A stretch of DNA of 64,000 nt, taken from contig JBFMCT010000014.1 in assembly GCA_040754375.1 (NCBI GenBank), forward strand, positions 1 through 64,000, given 5' to 3'. The position numbers and the translations under genes are program-made. The notes under the pieces are model-generated. The model worked only from the letters and a program-made list of their open reading frames with translations, was not told the DNA's origin and did no database searches. Shown in pieces: positions 25,117 through 33,219 of this stretch (position 1 is its first letter; each line of letters opens with the position of its first letter). The DNA is from Actinomycetota bacterium (GTDB taxonomy: Bacteria; Actinomycetota; Acidimicrobiia; Acidimicrobiales; AC-14).

Positions 25117-26443
25117 CCGAGATGCTCGACCGCGGCCCGGTGGCGCGCTGGTGGAGGCACTCGAGCGCGAGCGCCTGGCCCGCCGGCGTGAGCGCGTAGC
25201 TGCGGTCGTCCCAACCGCCACCGGTCGACAGGACGTCGAGGGCGCGCAGCAGGTTCGTCGTCTGGTGCCACGCCCAGCTGATGTCGTGCTCGGTCGGCGG
25301 CTGGCCGGTATCCGTTGCCCGCCACCCGACCTCGGCGACGATGTCACGGAGGGTCTCGTCGAGCTCGCTGGTGTGCACCTCGCGCTCGACGAGCAGCGCG
25401 AGAGTGAGCTCGCCGAGCGCGGCGGCGAACTGGTGGTCCGGCAGCAGCCCTCGGGCAGCCGTTCGCAAGAGCAGCTCGGCGTCGCCAAGCGCCGCCCGGC
25501 CCTTCGGCGTGAGCGCCAGCTTCCGTCCGGACCGGCGGGCGAGCCCAAGGCGCTGGGCGAGGTGGCGGAGCTGGTGGAGGTCGAACAGCTCGTCCTCGGT
25601 ACGGGGCGGGTTCTTGAAGTCCCACCCGAACCGTGGCGCTGCCTCTTGCACGAAGGCCCGGCTGAGGTTGCTGGTCTGGGTCAGCGGCTGACCGTCGGCG
25701 AGCTCACCCAGGAACCACCGCAGCCGCGGCAGCGGATCCTCGATCCCGGCGGGCATCGCGGCCGGTGCCCGCACGGTGGCGGCGAGTGGTTCGAGGATGC
25801 GGCGGCGGGTGGCGCTGCGGCGGTGCGGGTCGAGCCACGTGTCGAGCCGCTCCTCGGCGATGCCGTCGAGCCAGGTCCGGCCGCCCAGCTCGATGCGCGG
25901 GGTCGTGAGGTGCGCCCGCACCAGGTCGGCCTGGCGTTGCTTCCACCCCCGAGCGCCGGGGACGAGCTCGCCGCCAGCGATGGCCAGCTCGAGCAGCTCG
26001 GCCGTCGACGACAGCGCGTCTGACTCGACCATCCCCATGACCGCGCCCCACTCGAGCTCGTCGATGTCGGGGGGCTGGATGCCCGAGGCGAGGTCGGCCT
26101 TGCGGAACGCCTTCTTGCCCTCGGTGTCGCTGCGCTCGTAGGCGTCGAGCACCTCGGCCGTCGTTGACGACCGGCACAGCGCCGCGTACCGGGGGAGGCC
26201 GAGCAGGTCGAAGGCACGGCCGAGCGCGTCGACGATCCGGCGGTGGTGGTCGGTGTCGGTCAGCCACTTGATCGGCAGCCCGTACCAGAGGAAGTGCTGC
26301 AGCCGCTCCTGGGTGATCACACCCAGGCCCTCACCCCACGTGAGCGACTGGAGCGCGGCCTCGGCGTCGCGGGCGGCGCCGGCGTCCTCCGCATCGAGCT
26401 TGGCGATGGCGTCGGTGATCAGCGGATCCTCGTCGTCGGCCAT
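25112..26443 (-). CDS. Unknown protein with two winged-helix-like segments
   Basis: 443 residues from ATG (MADDEDPLITDAIAKLD); an upstream extension is proline- and serine-rich and less likely. Mostly helical. Two segments end like winged helices: LHQLRHLAQRLGLARRSGRK with LALTPKGRAAL, and LLRALDVLSTGGGWDDRSYA with LTPAGQALALE. Its stop overlaps the start of the next gene (TTGA), so they form a two-gene operon. The upstream 490 bp holds repeats. No function assigned; it may be element-specific DNA binding or a defence accessory. Confidence 0.55.
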   Translation of the reverse strand: MADDEDPLITDAIAKLDAEDAGAARDAEAALQSLTWGEGLGVITQERLQHFLWYGLPIKWLTDTDHHRRIVDALGRAFDLLGLPRYAALCRSSTTAEVLDAYERSDTEGKKAFRKADLASGIQPPDIDELEWGAVMGMVESDALSSTAELLELAIAGGELVPGARGWKQRQADLVRAHLTTPRIELGGRTWLDGIAEERLDTWLDPHRRSATRRRILEPLAATVRAPAAMPAGIEDPLPRLRWFLGELADGQPLTQTSNLSRAFVQEAAPRFGWDFKNPPRTEDELFDLHQLRHLAQRLGLARRSGRKLALTPKGRAALGDAELLLRTAARGLLPDHQFAAALGELTLALLVEREVHTSELDETLRDIVAEVGWRATDTGQPPTEHDISWAWHQTTNLLRALDVLSTGGGWDDRSYALTPAGQALALECLHQRATGPRSSISG

Positions 26444-26479
26444 GCGGACCAGTCTTCCGCGCGGCGGCACCCTCACGAG

Positions 26480-26740
26480 GCGACTCATGGACGCCGGCCC
26501 CGAAGCCCCAGTACGGCTCACGGAGGGCGGGAAACCCCAGGTCAAGCGGCTCATGGATCAGCGTGCGTCACGGCGCCGCCGAGCCCCCGGTGGACCGCCA
26601 ACCGGCACGTCCGTGAGCGCCCCCGCTCGCGGCCATGAGTCTCATCGACGAAGAAATTCCTGATCCATGAGCCCGTTCATGAGCTGCGTCCCGCACGGTG
26701 CCCGGGATGGCCGAGAGGTTTCCCGTTTCATGGCCTGACC
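26480..26740. repeat. Dispersed TCATG/CATGA inverted repeats, candidate cis site
   Basis: The 489-bp gap 26444-26932 has no gene. It contains a perfect 14-bp inverted repeat (GGCTCATGGATCAG at 26548-26561 and its complement at 26660-26673) and further CTCATGG/CCATGAG copies near 26484, 26633, 26676 and 26729. This arrangement is what an origin of transfer, replication or excisionase-binding region looks like. Confidence 0.5.
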
Positions 26741-26845
26741 AGGGAGTTCCCGGATGAATCCCGGGCTCGCGGGCCGCCGTCCGGGACAGCCCCCACGCCG
26801 TCCCGGACGGATCCCGGACGCCCACCGGGATCCCGGGATCCGGAC

Positions 26846-26887
26846 GGGACGCGAACAGGAACGCGAACGGGAACGGAAACGGGAAAC
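26846..26887. repeat. Purine-rich hexamer tandem repeats
   Basis: About seven consecutive hexamers of the form GGAACG/CGAACG/GAAACG lie just before the excisionase-like gene. They are preceded by interleaved TCCCGGACG direct repeats and nested GGATCC/CCCGGG palindromes. Iteron-like; probably part of the same cis-acting region. Confidence 0.5.
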
Positions 26888-26932
26888 CGATCCGGACCAT
26901 CTCCTCCATCCCTGCCATCGAGAGGAGGTCCG

Positions 26933-27202
26933 ATGGGACGACGCCGCTGCGAGCCGGTGATGCCGGCTCGTGATCCCGCCCGGCGGCCGCCGGCCGAGAC
27001 GTCGCTCGTTTACACGGTCGCCGAGGTCGCCGAACGGCTGAAGGTCTTGCCCGGGACGGTCCGCAACATGATCGACCAGGGCCAGCTCTACGCCCTGCGG
27101 CTCCACGTGCGCCGCATCGTGGTGCCGAAGTGGGCCCTCGACGAGCTCGTCGCCCGGCCCTCGCCGGTGATCGACCTGCCCCGCCGCGCCAGCAATGGCT
27201 GA
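26933..27202 (+). CDS. Excisionase-like helix-turn-helix protein
   Basis: 89 residues with GAGAGGAGG upstream. A MerR/Xis-type winged helix is visible: YTVAEVAERLKVLPGTVRNM then IDQGQLYALRLHVRRIVVPK and ALDEL. It overlaps the helicase gene by 8 bp. In integrated elements such proteins bind att sites and direct the tyrosine integrase toward excision, or regulate the downstream operon. Confidence 0.75.
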   Translation: MGRRRCEPVMPARDPARRPPAETSLVYTVAEVAERLKVLPGTVRNMIDQGQLYALRLHVRRIVVPKWALDELVARPSPVIDLPRRASNG

Positions 27203-29540
27203 GCCGGCCACCCCACCGGCGCACTGGGCTTCCCCCCAGCTCACCGCCGGCGCCGTCGAGCGCCTCTACGACCACCTCACCGGACCGCACGGCCTGACCG
27301 AGCGCTCCTCCACCTTCACCCGCCGAGACATCGTCCAGCAGATCGCCGCCGCCGTCGGCGCATCGGCGCCGGCGCCCGAGGTCGAGCGCCTGGCCGACCG
27401 GTTCCTCGCCTCCGAGCGCGTCGTGCTCCTCGCCGGCCCGACCTCCGGACGCAACTCCCAGGTCCTCATCGGTCTCGACAACCGCCGCATCCGCACCGGC
27501 GGCACCGCCGTGTTCAGCACACCCGAGCTGATCGAGATCGAGACCGGGCTCCTCACGTGGGCGACCACACGACAAGGAGCGGTCGCCGGCTCCGCGATCG
27601 AGGGCACGCTCGCCCGCCACCCCGAGCTCTCCGGCGAGCAGGCCGAGATGGTCCGCTCCGTCTGCTCGACGTCCCGAGCCATTCAGGTCGTGGTCGGGCG
27701 CCCCGGCTCCGGCAAGACCTACGCAACCGCCGCCTGCGTCGAGGCGTTTGCCGCGGCCGGCGCGCCGGTCGTCGGCTGCGCCGTGAGCGCAACCGCCGCT
27801 GCCGAGCTGGAGGCCGCGGTCGGGTTCGAGCGGTACACGCGCCGGCCGGCGCAGACCATCGCCAGCCTGCTCATCGACCTCGAACAGCGCGGCGACCACT
27901 TCGCACCCGGCACGATCGTCCTGATCGACGAGGCGTCGATGGTCGGGACCCGCGAGCTGGCCCGGCTCGCCGCCCACGTCGACCGAGCGGGCGGCGCGAT
28001 CAAGCTCATCGGAGATCCCGATCAGCACACCTCGGTCGACACCGGTGGCGTCTTCAAGGCCCTCGCCAGCCGAGACGACCCGACCGTCGTCCGGCTCGTC
28101 GAGAACCGGCGCCAGTGCGAACCCGCCGAGCGTCTCTCCATCGACGAGTACCGACGAGGCGACGTCGCCGGTGCGCTCGACCGGTACGACCGAGACGGCA
28201 AGGTCCACCGCGGCGACAGCGCAGCCGATACCTACGACGCGCTCGTCCGTGACTGGTGGGCCGACCGCTGCGCCGGATCAGCCTCGCCGATGCTCGCCGG
28301 GACCAACGCCGCCCGGCGTGCCCTCAACGACCGGGCCCGCGCGCTCCTCAAGGACGAGGGCGTCCTCACCGGCGAGCCGCTGGTCGTTCATGGGCGTGAG
28401 CTCCTGGTCGGCGACGAGGTCGTCGCCCGCCGCAACGACCGGTCGCTGCACGCGCCCGGCCGGGCCGAGTTCGTGAAGAACGGGAGCGTTGGCCGCATCG
28501 TCGCCATCGACCACGACCGTGGTGAGGTGGCAGTCGCCTTCGATCGAGAGGGCACTGTTCACGTCCCGCACGAGTACCTCGCCGCCGGGCATCTCGAGCA
28601 CGCCTACGCCCGCACCACCTACGCGGTCCAGGGAGCGACGCTCGACCGAGCCCGCTACCACCCCTCGGACGCATCCCGGTTCGAGGAGGGCTACGTCGCC
28701 ATCACCCGCGCCACCGACGAGACGCACCTCTACGTCGTCCACGGCGAGCTCGACCTCGATGACGAAGACGACCCCCGAGCGATCGAGCCGGACGCGGCCG
28801 GCTTCGACACCGTCGTCGACGCGCTGAGCCGTCGCAGCGACGAACAGCTGGCCGCCGAGATGGACCCGCTCGCCACCGAAGCGTCCCGCCTCGCCCGCTC
28901 CGGCACCCTGCAGCAGTTGAACGCCCGCCTCCGGCAGCTCGACCGGATCCTCTGCGAGCAGCCACCGCCCGTCACCGAAGAGCTCACCCGGTCCCGGCGC
29001 CGGCTGGAGTTGCTCCACCAACGCCGCGAAGCGATGGAGCAGCGACGCCAGTCCTGGAACCCGCGCACCCGCCGGCAGCAGACGAAGGCCTTCACCTCGC
29101 TGGAGGAGGTCATCGGGCGTGCGACCGACCAGGTGGCAGAGCTGCACGCGCGGCAGGCCGCCCACGAAGAGTTCGCGGCTGAGCACCGGGCGGAGTTCGA
29201 CGAGCGGCGCTTGACCGCCTTGGCCATCTCCGCCCGCCGCCTCGCCGTCCGTATCGCAGCGGTCGCCGATCCGACACCTGCCATCGTCGACCTGCTCGGG
29301 CCGCGCCCCATGTCCCAGAGAGACCGCCTCCGCTGGGATGGCGCCGTCGAGAACCTCGTCGCATACCTGGACGAGCGAGGACGAAGGTGGCCCGACAACG
29401 CGGCCTCCCTGACAGACCTCCTCGGCCCCAGGCCCGAAGGGGCCTTGGAGCAGTTCGAGTACGACCGCATCCTGAAGACCCTTCACCAGGCGATCGACCC
29501 ACCGGAACGAGAGACCGGCCGCGGGCTCTCCATCGCGTGA
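27195..29540 (+). CDS. MobF-relaxase-type helicase lacking the relaxase domain
   Basis: 781 residues. A RecD/TraI-like SF1 helicase: GRPGSGKTYATAA (Walker A, near residue 170), TIVLIDEASMVGT (Walker B, DEAS), KLIGDPDQHTSVDTGG (motif III) and LVENRRQ (motif IV), then AYARTTYAVQGATLD and YVAITRATDETHLYVV (motifs V/VI). The first residues (LTERSSTFTRRDIVQQIA) match the region that in MobF relaxases follows the N-terminal TrwC nicking domain, which is absent here, as is its histidine triad. Helical Arg/Glu-rich C-terminus. It could unwind element DNA in replication or be a decayed relaxase. Confidence 0.8.
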   Translation: MAEPATPPAHWASPQLTAGAVERLYDHLTGPHGLTERSSTFTRRDIVQQIAAAVGASAPAPEVERLADRFLASERVVLLAGPTSGRNSQVLIGLDNRRIRTGGTAVFSTPELIEIETGLLTWATTRQGAVAGSAIEGTLARHPELSGEQAEMVRSVCSTSRAIQVVVGRPGSGKTYATAACVEAFAAAGAPVVGCAVSATAAAELEAAVGFERYTRRPAQTIASLLIDLEQRGDHFAPGTIVLIDEASMVGTRELARLAAHVDRAGGAIKLIGDPDQHTSVDTGGVFKALASRDDPTVVRLVENRRQCEPAERLSIDEYRRGDVAGALDRYDRDGKVHRGDSAADTYDALVRDWWADRCAGSASPMLAGTNAARRALNDRARALLKDEGVLTGEPLVVHGRELLVGDEVVARRNDRSLHAPGRAEFVKNGSVGRIVAIDHDRGEVAVAFDREGTVHVPHEYLAAGHLEHAYARTTYAVQGATLDRARYHPSDASRFEEGYVAITRATDETHLYVVHGELDLDDEDDPRAIEPDAAGFDTVVDALSRRSDEQLAAEMDPLATEASRLARSGTLQQLNARLRQLDRILCEQPPPVTEELTRSRRRLELLHQRREAMEQRRQSWNPRTRRQQTKAFTSLEEVIGRATDQVAELHARQAAHEEFAAEHRAEFDERRLTALAISARRLAVRIAAVADPTPAIVDLLGPRPMSQRDRLRWDGAVENLVAYLDERGRRWPDNAASLTDLLGPRPEGALEQFEYDRILKTLHQAIDPPERETGRGLSIA

Positions 29541-29612
29541 CGCCATGAAGGCGTCACGCTCGTCTCGTACCGTGGATGAGATGCACGGCGAGACCAGCTG
29601 CCAACACGCAAC

Positions 29613-30707
29613 GTGACGACGACCGAACCCCGAGCGACGCTGGCCGCCCCTGAGGTGGGGCAGCTCGTCCGCGTCCGCGATCGGCACTGGGTCGTGAGCG
29701 ACGTCGCCGCGTCCGCGCTCGACGACGGCGGCGCCCAACACCTGCTCGAGCTCACCTCGGTGGAGGACGACGGTCTCGGCGACGAGCTGAGCGTCATCTG
29801 GGAGATCGAGCCTGGGACGGCCGTGCTCGAGACGGCCACACTCCCTCAGCCGCAGGCCGACCGCTTCGACGACCCGGAACGGCTCGATGCCTTCCTCGAC
29901 GCCGTCCGGTGGGGTGCGATCACCTCCGCCGACAGCCGCGCCCTGCAGGCACCGTTTCGGTCCGGCATCACGATCGAGGACTACCAGCTCGATCCGGTCG
30001 TGCGGGCGCTGCAGATGCCGAGGGTCAACCTCCTCATCGCCGACGACGTCGGGCTCGGCAAGACCATCGAGGCCGGGCTCGTCGTCCAGGAGCTGCTGCT
30101 GCGCCACCGAGCCCGCACGGTCCTCGTGGTGTGCCCTGCCTCCCTCAGCCTGAAGTGGCAGAGCGAGATGGCCGACCGGTTCGGGGGCGAGGAGCAGGTG
30201 TCTGTGGTGTGGACCGGTCCAGCAAGCTACGAGGTGCCGGTGCGAGCGACGAGCGCCGTGCTCGCCGAGGTGATCGAGGAAGCCAGGAAGAGCCTCATCG
30301 TCGTCAGCTTCGCGGCGTACAAGGTGGTGACGATCGTCGAGGCGCTCAAGGCCGCCGCCGACCGAGGCGTGGATGTCCGGCTCATCCTCGAGTCAGTCGT
30401 CGAGTCGAAGGGCAACCTGACCCACGACGCGAAGGAGGCGTTCGACGCCCTCGGCGACACCGTCTCGTTCTACGTGTGGCCAGCCGAGCTTCGTGCCTCC
30501 GCGAGTGGCGGTCACGCCGCGATGCACGCCAAGTGCGCCGTCGCCGACGGCCGCGTCGCCTTCGTCACCTCAGCGAACCTCACCGGCGCCGCGATGACGG
30601 ACAACATGGAGCTTGGCCTCGTCGTCCGCGGTGGCGACGTGCCAAGACGCATCGCCAACCACTTCAACGCTTTGATGAAGAACGAGCTACTGAAGGTGCT
30701 GGATTAA
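29613..30707 (+). CDS. Chimeric DISARM gene: DrmD N-terminus fused to DrmC PLD domain
   Basis: 364 residues. Residues 1 to ~190 (QLVRVRDRHWVVSDVA, FLDAVRWGAITSADSRALQA, IEDYQLDPVVRALQMPRVNL) and the SNF2 Walker A ADDVGLGKT followed by VLVVCPASLSLKWQSEMADRFG match the start of the class 1 DISARM helicase DrmD, normally about 1,000 residues. From ~195 (VWTGPASYEVPVRATSAVL) it becomes the DISARM phospholipase D-like protein DrmC, with MHAKCAVADGR (HxK...D), TSANLTGAAM and NMELGLLV-like NMELGLVV. The junction lies near 30184-30205, in frame. A deletion would have removed the rest of drmD plus the methylase, drmA and drmB. It is followed 2 bp later by the next gene. Confidence 0.8.
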   Translation: MTTTEPRATLAAPEVGQLVRVRDRHWVVSDVAASALDDGGAQHLLELTSVEDDGLGDELSVIWEIEPGTAVLETATLPQPQADRFDDPERLDAFLDAVRWGAITSADSRALQAPFRSGITIEDYQLDPVVRALQMPRVNLLIADDVGLGKTIEAGLVVQELLLRHRARTVLVVCPASLSLKWQSEMADRFGGEEQVSVVWTGPASYEVPVRATSAVLAEVIEEARKSLIVVSFAAYKVVTIVEALKAAADRGVDVRLILESVVESKGNLTHDAKEAFDALGDTVSFYVWPAELRASASGGHAAMHAKCAVADGRVAFVTSANLTGAAMTDNMELGLVVRGGDVPRRIANHFNALMKNELLKVLD

Positions 30708-30709
30708 TC

Positions 30710-31183
30710 ATGGCCATCGAGGAGGAAGAGGCCCGGGCGCTATACGCGGATCTGCGAGCGTCGGTCGCAGCCATTGACCAACTGCGGTGGATCACCGATG
30801 ACGTCGATGCCCTCGTCCAGCAGGGTGTCGAGGAGCGTCGGCAGGTCTTGCTCGAGGCGCAGGAGCCGGGACGTCGACGAAAGCGTGAGGCCGTGAAGGC
30901 CTCGCGTGCTTACCTGCCGAGCGAGATGCTACGGCTCCTCGTCGACGCGGTTGAGCGTGCGGTGGTGCAGCCGATTGACCTCGTTCGAACGACCTTGAGT
31001 GCGTTGGAGGAGGCCGCCGGGTTCGAGGTTGAATTGGAGTTCCGGCCCGACTCCGTGGAACTCGTGGGATCCATCGGCGACCGGGCAGGCATGGTTGTTA
31101 GCCGCGAGATGCTCGTCGAGGCCTCTGAACGAGTAACGGCGCTTCGTGAGCTGATCACCGAGTTTCGCCGGGAGCTCGAGTGA
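30710..31183 (+). CDS. Helical protein between DrmD-DrmC chimera and nuclease
   Basis: 157 residues from ATG, two bases after the chimera's stop. Long charged helices (VQQGVEERRQVLLEAQEPGR, ASERVTALRELITEFRRELE) suggest coiled-coil oligomerisation, with a short beta segment (FEVELEFRPDSVELVG) in between. The stop overlaps the GTG of the PD-(D/E)XK gene (GTGA), so the two are translationally coupled and probably form a complex. No family recognised. Confidence 0.6.
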   Translation: MAIEEEEARALYADLRASVAAIDQLRWITDDVDALVQQGVEERRQVLLEAQEPGRRRKREAVKASRAYLPSEMLRLLVDAVERAVVQPIDLVRTTLSALEEAAGFEVELEFRPDSVELVGSIGDRAGMVVSREMLVEASERVTALRELITEFRRELE

Positions 31184-31857
31184 CGAAGGCGAACGAGTTG
31201 CTCCAGAAGATCAAGCAAGCTCTGCCAGGAGCCGTAACGCCAAGTCTCACCACCAAGGACGCATTGTTCGACCTGTACGAGGCGTACATCTTCTCGCGGT
31301 TGATCGTCGCCGCTCAGCAGGACCACTACGTCGTCTCGTTCCGGACCGGGACGACAGGGCCGTTACCCATCGTCGCTGGCCGCCGTCGACTCGTGCTGCG
31401 TCGCGGACCCGGTGTCATCTGGTCTCCCGATTTCGCACATGCCCTCCTGGCGCATTCAGGTCAGGCCCTTCTCGAGGTCCACATCGGGATTCGCGGTGAA
31501 GGGCAGTCCGGAGTGACCCATGAATGCGATGTCTCCGCTATTCGCACCGATGAGTGCGACGAAGCTCGTCGTCAGTCCTTCCATCCGAGAGCGCGTGCGA
31601 TCGTGATGGCCTTCGAGTGCAAGTACTACGACACCGATCTCACGCTTGGTCTGCTTCGTGAGTTCCTCGGGTTGACGACCGACCTTCGTTCACAGAACAC
31701 ACAGTCGTGGCTTGCGTCAAACGTCTCCCACGGTGAACTGCCGGCGCTCTTTCGTCACCACCACCGACGATGGACGGACGAACTCGTTCCCAATTCGGAT
31801 GCCGAGCGTCGATTCGTTGGTGTCATCGAAGACGAGCTTCACCGGCTTCGCCGGTAG
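31180..31857 (+). CDS. PD-(D/E)XK-type nuclease, probable defence effector
   Basis: 225 residues. The N-terminal helix with a conserved-looking Glu (DALFDLYEAYIFSRLIVAA) is followed by beta strands, then THECDVSAIR (Asp position) and AIVMAFECKYYDTDLTLGLL (ExK), the order of the PD-(D/E)XK core E...D...ExK. Such folds occur in restriction enzymes and in antiphage effectors. It is the last gene of a tight operon with the DrmD-DrmC chimera and the helical protein. Target unknown; the call rests on motif pattern alone. Confidence 0.6.
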   Translation: MTKANELLQKIKQALPGAVTPSLTTKDALFDLYEAYIFSRLIVAAQQDHYVVSFRTGTTGPLPIVAGRRRLVLRRGPGVIWSPDFAHALLAHSGQALLEVHIGIRGEGQSGVTHECDVSAIRTDECDEARRQSFHPRARAIVMAFECKYYDTDLTLGLLREFLGLTTDLRSQNTQSWLASNVSHGELPALFRHHHRRWTDELVPNSDAERRFVGVIEDELHRLRR

Positions 31858-31866
31858 TGCCTGGCA

Positions 31867-33042
31867 TCACCGCGGGCTGGGCGTCGATCCGTTACTAGCC
31901 AGCAACGCCCCGAGAGCGTCTGCCGCGCGCTCGTCTGCTGCCTGAAGGAATTGGGCGTAGAAGTCGAGGGTCGTCGATGCGTTGGCGTGACCGAGCCGGC
32001 CGCTGACGGTGCGGATGTCGATGCCGGCCGACAGGAGCTGCGTGGCGCTGAAGTGGCGGAGGTGGTGGAGCTTCACGCCGTCGAGGCCGAGCTCGTCGCG
32101 CAGGCGGCCGAAGGCGAGCGTCGCGTAGTTCGGGCGCCAGGGCTTCGTGAAGTCGACCTCGTGCGAGAACAGAAACGAGTTCGACGAGATCGAGGTTCCG
32201 CACTTCGTCGCCAGCTCAGCGCAGGCTTCGCGGTGAGCGACGAGCAGCGCCGTCGTTTCCTCGTCGATCGTGACCTTCCGGACCTGGTGGGTCTTCGTGT
32301 CCTTCTCGATGAGCTCACCGCCGACCTCGGCCATGCTGCGGGCGATCGTCACCCGGCGCTTCTCGAGATCGATGTGCTTCCACCGCAGCGCGCACAACTC
32401 GCCCCGGCGCGCGCCGGTGGCCGCTGCCAACCGGAAGTAGGCCGGCAGGTAGGGGTTCACCTTCGCCGCCGCGTCGATCAGCCGGGCGACGTCGGCGGGA
32501 TCGGGTAGCTCGGAATGCTGCTTCTTCGACCGCGGCGGCGACGCGTTGGCCGCCGGGTTGACGGTGAGCCACCCCCACTTCACGCCCTGGGCCAGCGTCC
32601 GCCGGAGGACAGCGTGGGATCGCATCACGGTGTTCGGCGCCAGCGGCTTCCCGCCGGCGGCACCGGAGCGGCGTAGCTCCGAGTACCACTGGTCGAGGTC
32701 GGCTGTGCGCAGCCGACGCAGCGGCATGTCGGACCAGCGGGGGAGGATGCGCCGGTCGAGCAAGCGCCGGTACTCCGCGGCGACCGCCGGCGAGAGGTCG
32801 GGCGCGGCGTGGGAGTACCAGCGCTCGCACAGCTCGCCGACGGTGCCCGCGCGCACGGCGTGCTGGCCGTCCTCGATCTCACCGAGCAGCCGGCCGAGCG
32901 CGACCTCGGCATCACGGCGCTCGCCGCGGACGGTTCGGGTGACGTAGCGCTTCTTCCCCGTCTCGGCGTCCTTGCCGGCGAAGGCGCGGATCTCCCACGA
33001 CTGCTTCCCCCGCTGGCGGATCGACCCGGCCACGAACGCCAC
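31867..33042 (-). CDS. Tyrosine site-specific integrase
   Basis: About 391 residues from GTG (VAFVAGSIRQRGKQSWEIRA); an ATG 45 bases upstream is possible. It has an AP2-like N-terminal arm-binding domain (IRQRGKQSWEIRAFAGKDAE) and a SAM-like core-binding domain. The catalytic domain shows ATGARRGELCALRWKHID (Arg), HHLRHFSATQLL (HxxR), GRLGHANASTTLDFYAQF (His and nucleophile Tyr). It lies about 100 bp from the intact tRNA-Arg and so catalyses integration there. Convergent with the nuclease gene, with a 9-bp gap. Confidence 0.9.
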   Translation of the reverse strand: MAFVAGSIRQRGKQSWEIRAFAGKDAETGKKRYVTRTVRGERRDAEVALGRLLGEIEDGQHAVRAGTVGELCERWYSHAAPDLSPAVAAEYRRLLDRRILPRWSDMPLRRLRTADLDQWYSELRRSGAAGGKPLAPNTVMRSHAVLRRTLAQGVKWGWLTVNPAANASPPRSKKQHSELPDPADVARLIDAAAKVNPYLPAYFRLAAATGARRGELCALRWKHIDLEKRRVTIARSMAEVGGELIEKDTKTHQVRKVTIDEETTALLVAHREACAELATKCGTSISSNSFLFSHEVDFTKPWRPNYATLAFGRLRDELGLDGVKLHHLRHFSATQLLSAGIDIRTVSGRLGHANASTTLDFYAQFLQAADERAADALGALLASNGSTPSPR

Positions 33043-33145
33043 CGTACCGCGATCGGATGGGCAAGAGTAGTTGAACTGGATGGGCAAGTCGCCCTCCGAG
33101 CCAGCCGGCCAACTGCAGAAATGGCCTCCTACCTGCTAATTTGCA

Positions 33146-33190
33146 GCGCCCCCGGGAGGATTCGAACCTCCGACGCACGGTTTAGGAAAC
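33146..33190 (+). repeat. attachment site in intact tRNA-Arg
   Basis: Right-hand copy of the 45-bp repeat, lying inside the intact tRNA. Differs from the left copy at one base. The integrase-side sequence reconstitutes the tRNA 3' end, so the tRNA stays functional after integration. Confidence 0.9.
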
Positions 33191-33219
33191 CGACGCTCTA
33201 TCCTCTGAGCTACGGGGGC
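33147..33219 (-). tRNA. tRNA-Arg (anticodon CCT)
   Basis: A full cloverleaf on the minus strand: acceptor GCCCCCG pairing with CGGGGGC, D-arm GCTC...GAGC, anticodon loop TTCCTAA (CCT in the middle), T-arm GGAGG-TTCGAAT-CCTCC. No encoded CCA. It serves as the integration target of the element to its left. Its first 10 bases overlap the 3' end of the bisphosphate nucleotidase gene, which takes its stop codon from the tRNA. Confidence 0.95.

Larger units (their letters stand above)
20196..33190. mobile_element. Integrated element in tRNA-Arg(CCT) with tyrosine integrase
   Basis: About 13 kb bounded by a 45-bp direct repeat of the tRNA-Arg 3' part. The integrase is immediately next to the intact tRNA, the excisionase-like gene is internal, and the cargo is defence-like. 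It has lost a recognisable relaxase domain and part of a DISARM locus, so it is probably a degraded or mobilisable element. Confidence 0.85.

Noticed and set aside
28278-30107. A 609-codon minus-strand frame across the helicase and DISARM chimera
   Set aside because: Antisense shadow of motif-rich genes; composition is Gly/Arg/Asp-biased without domains.
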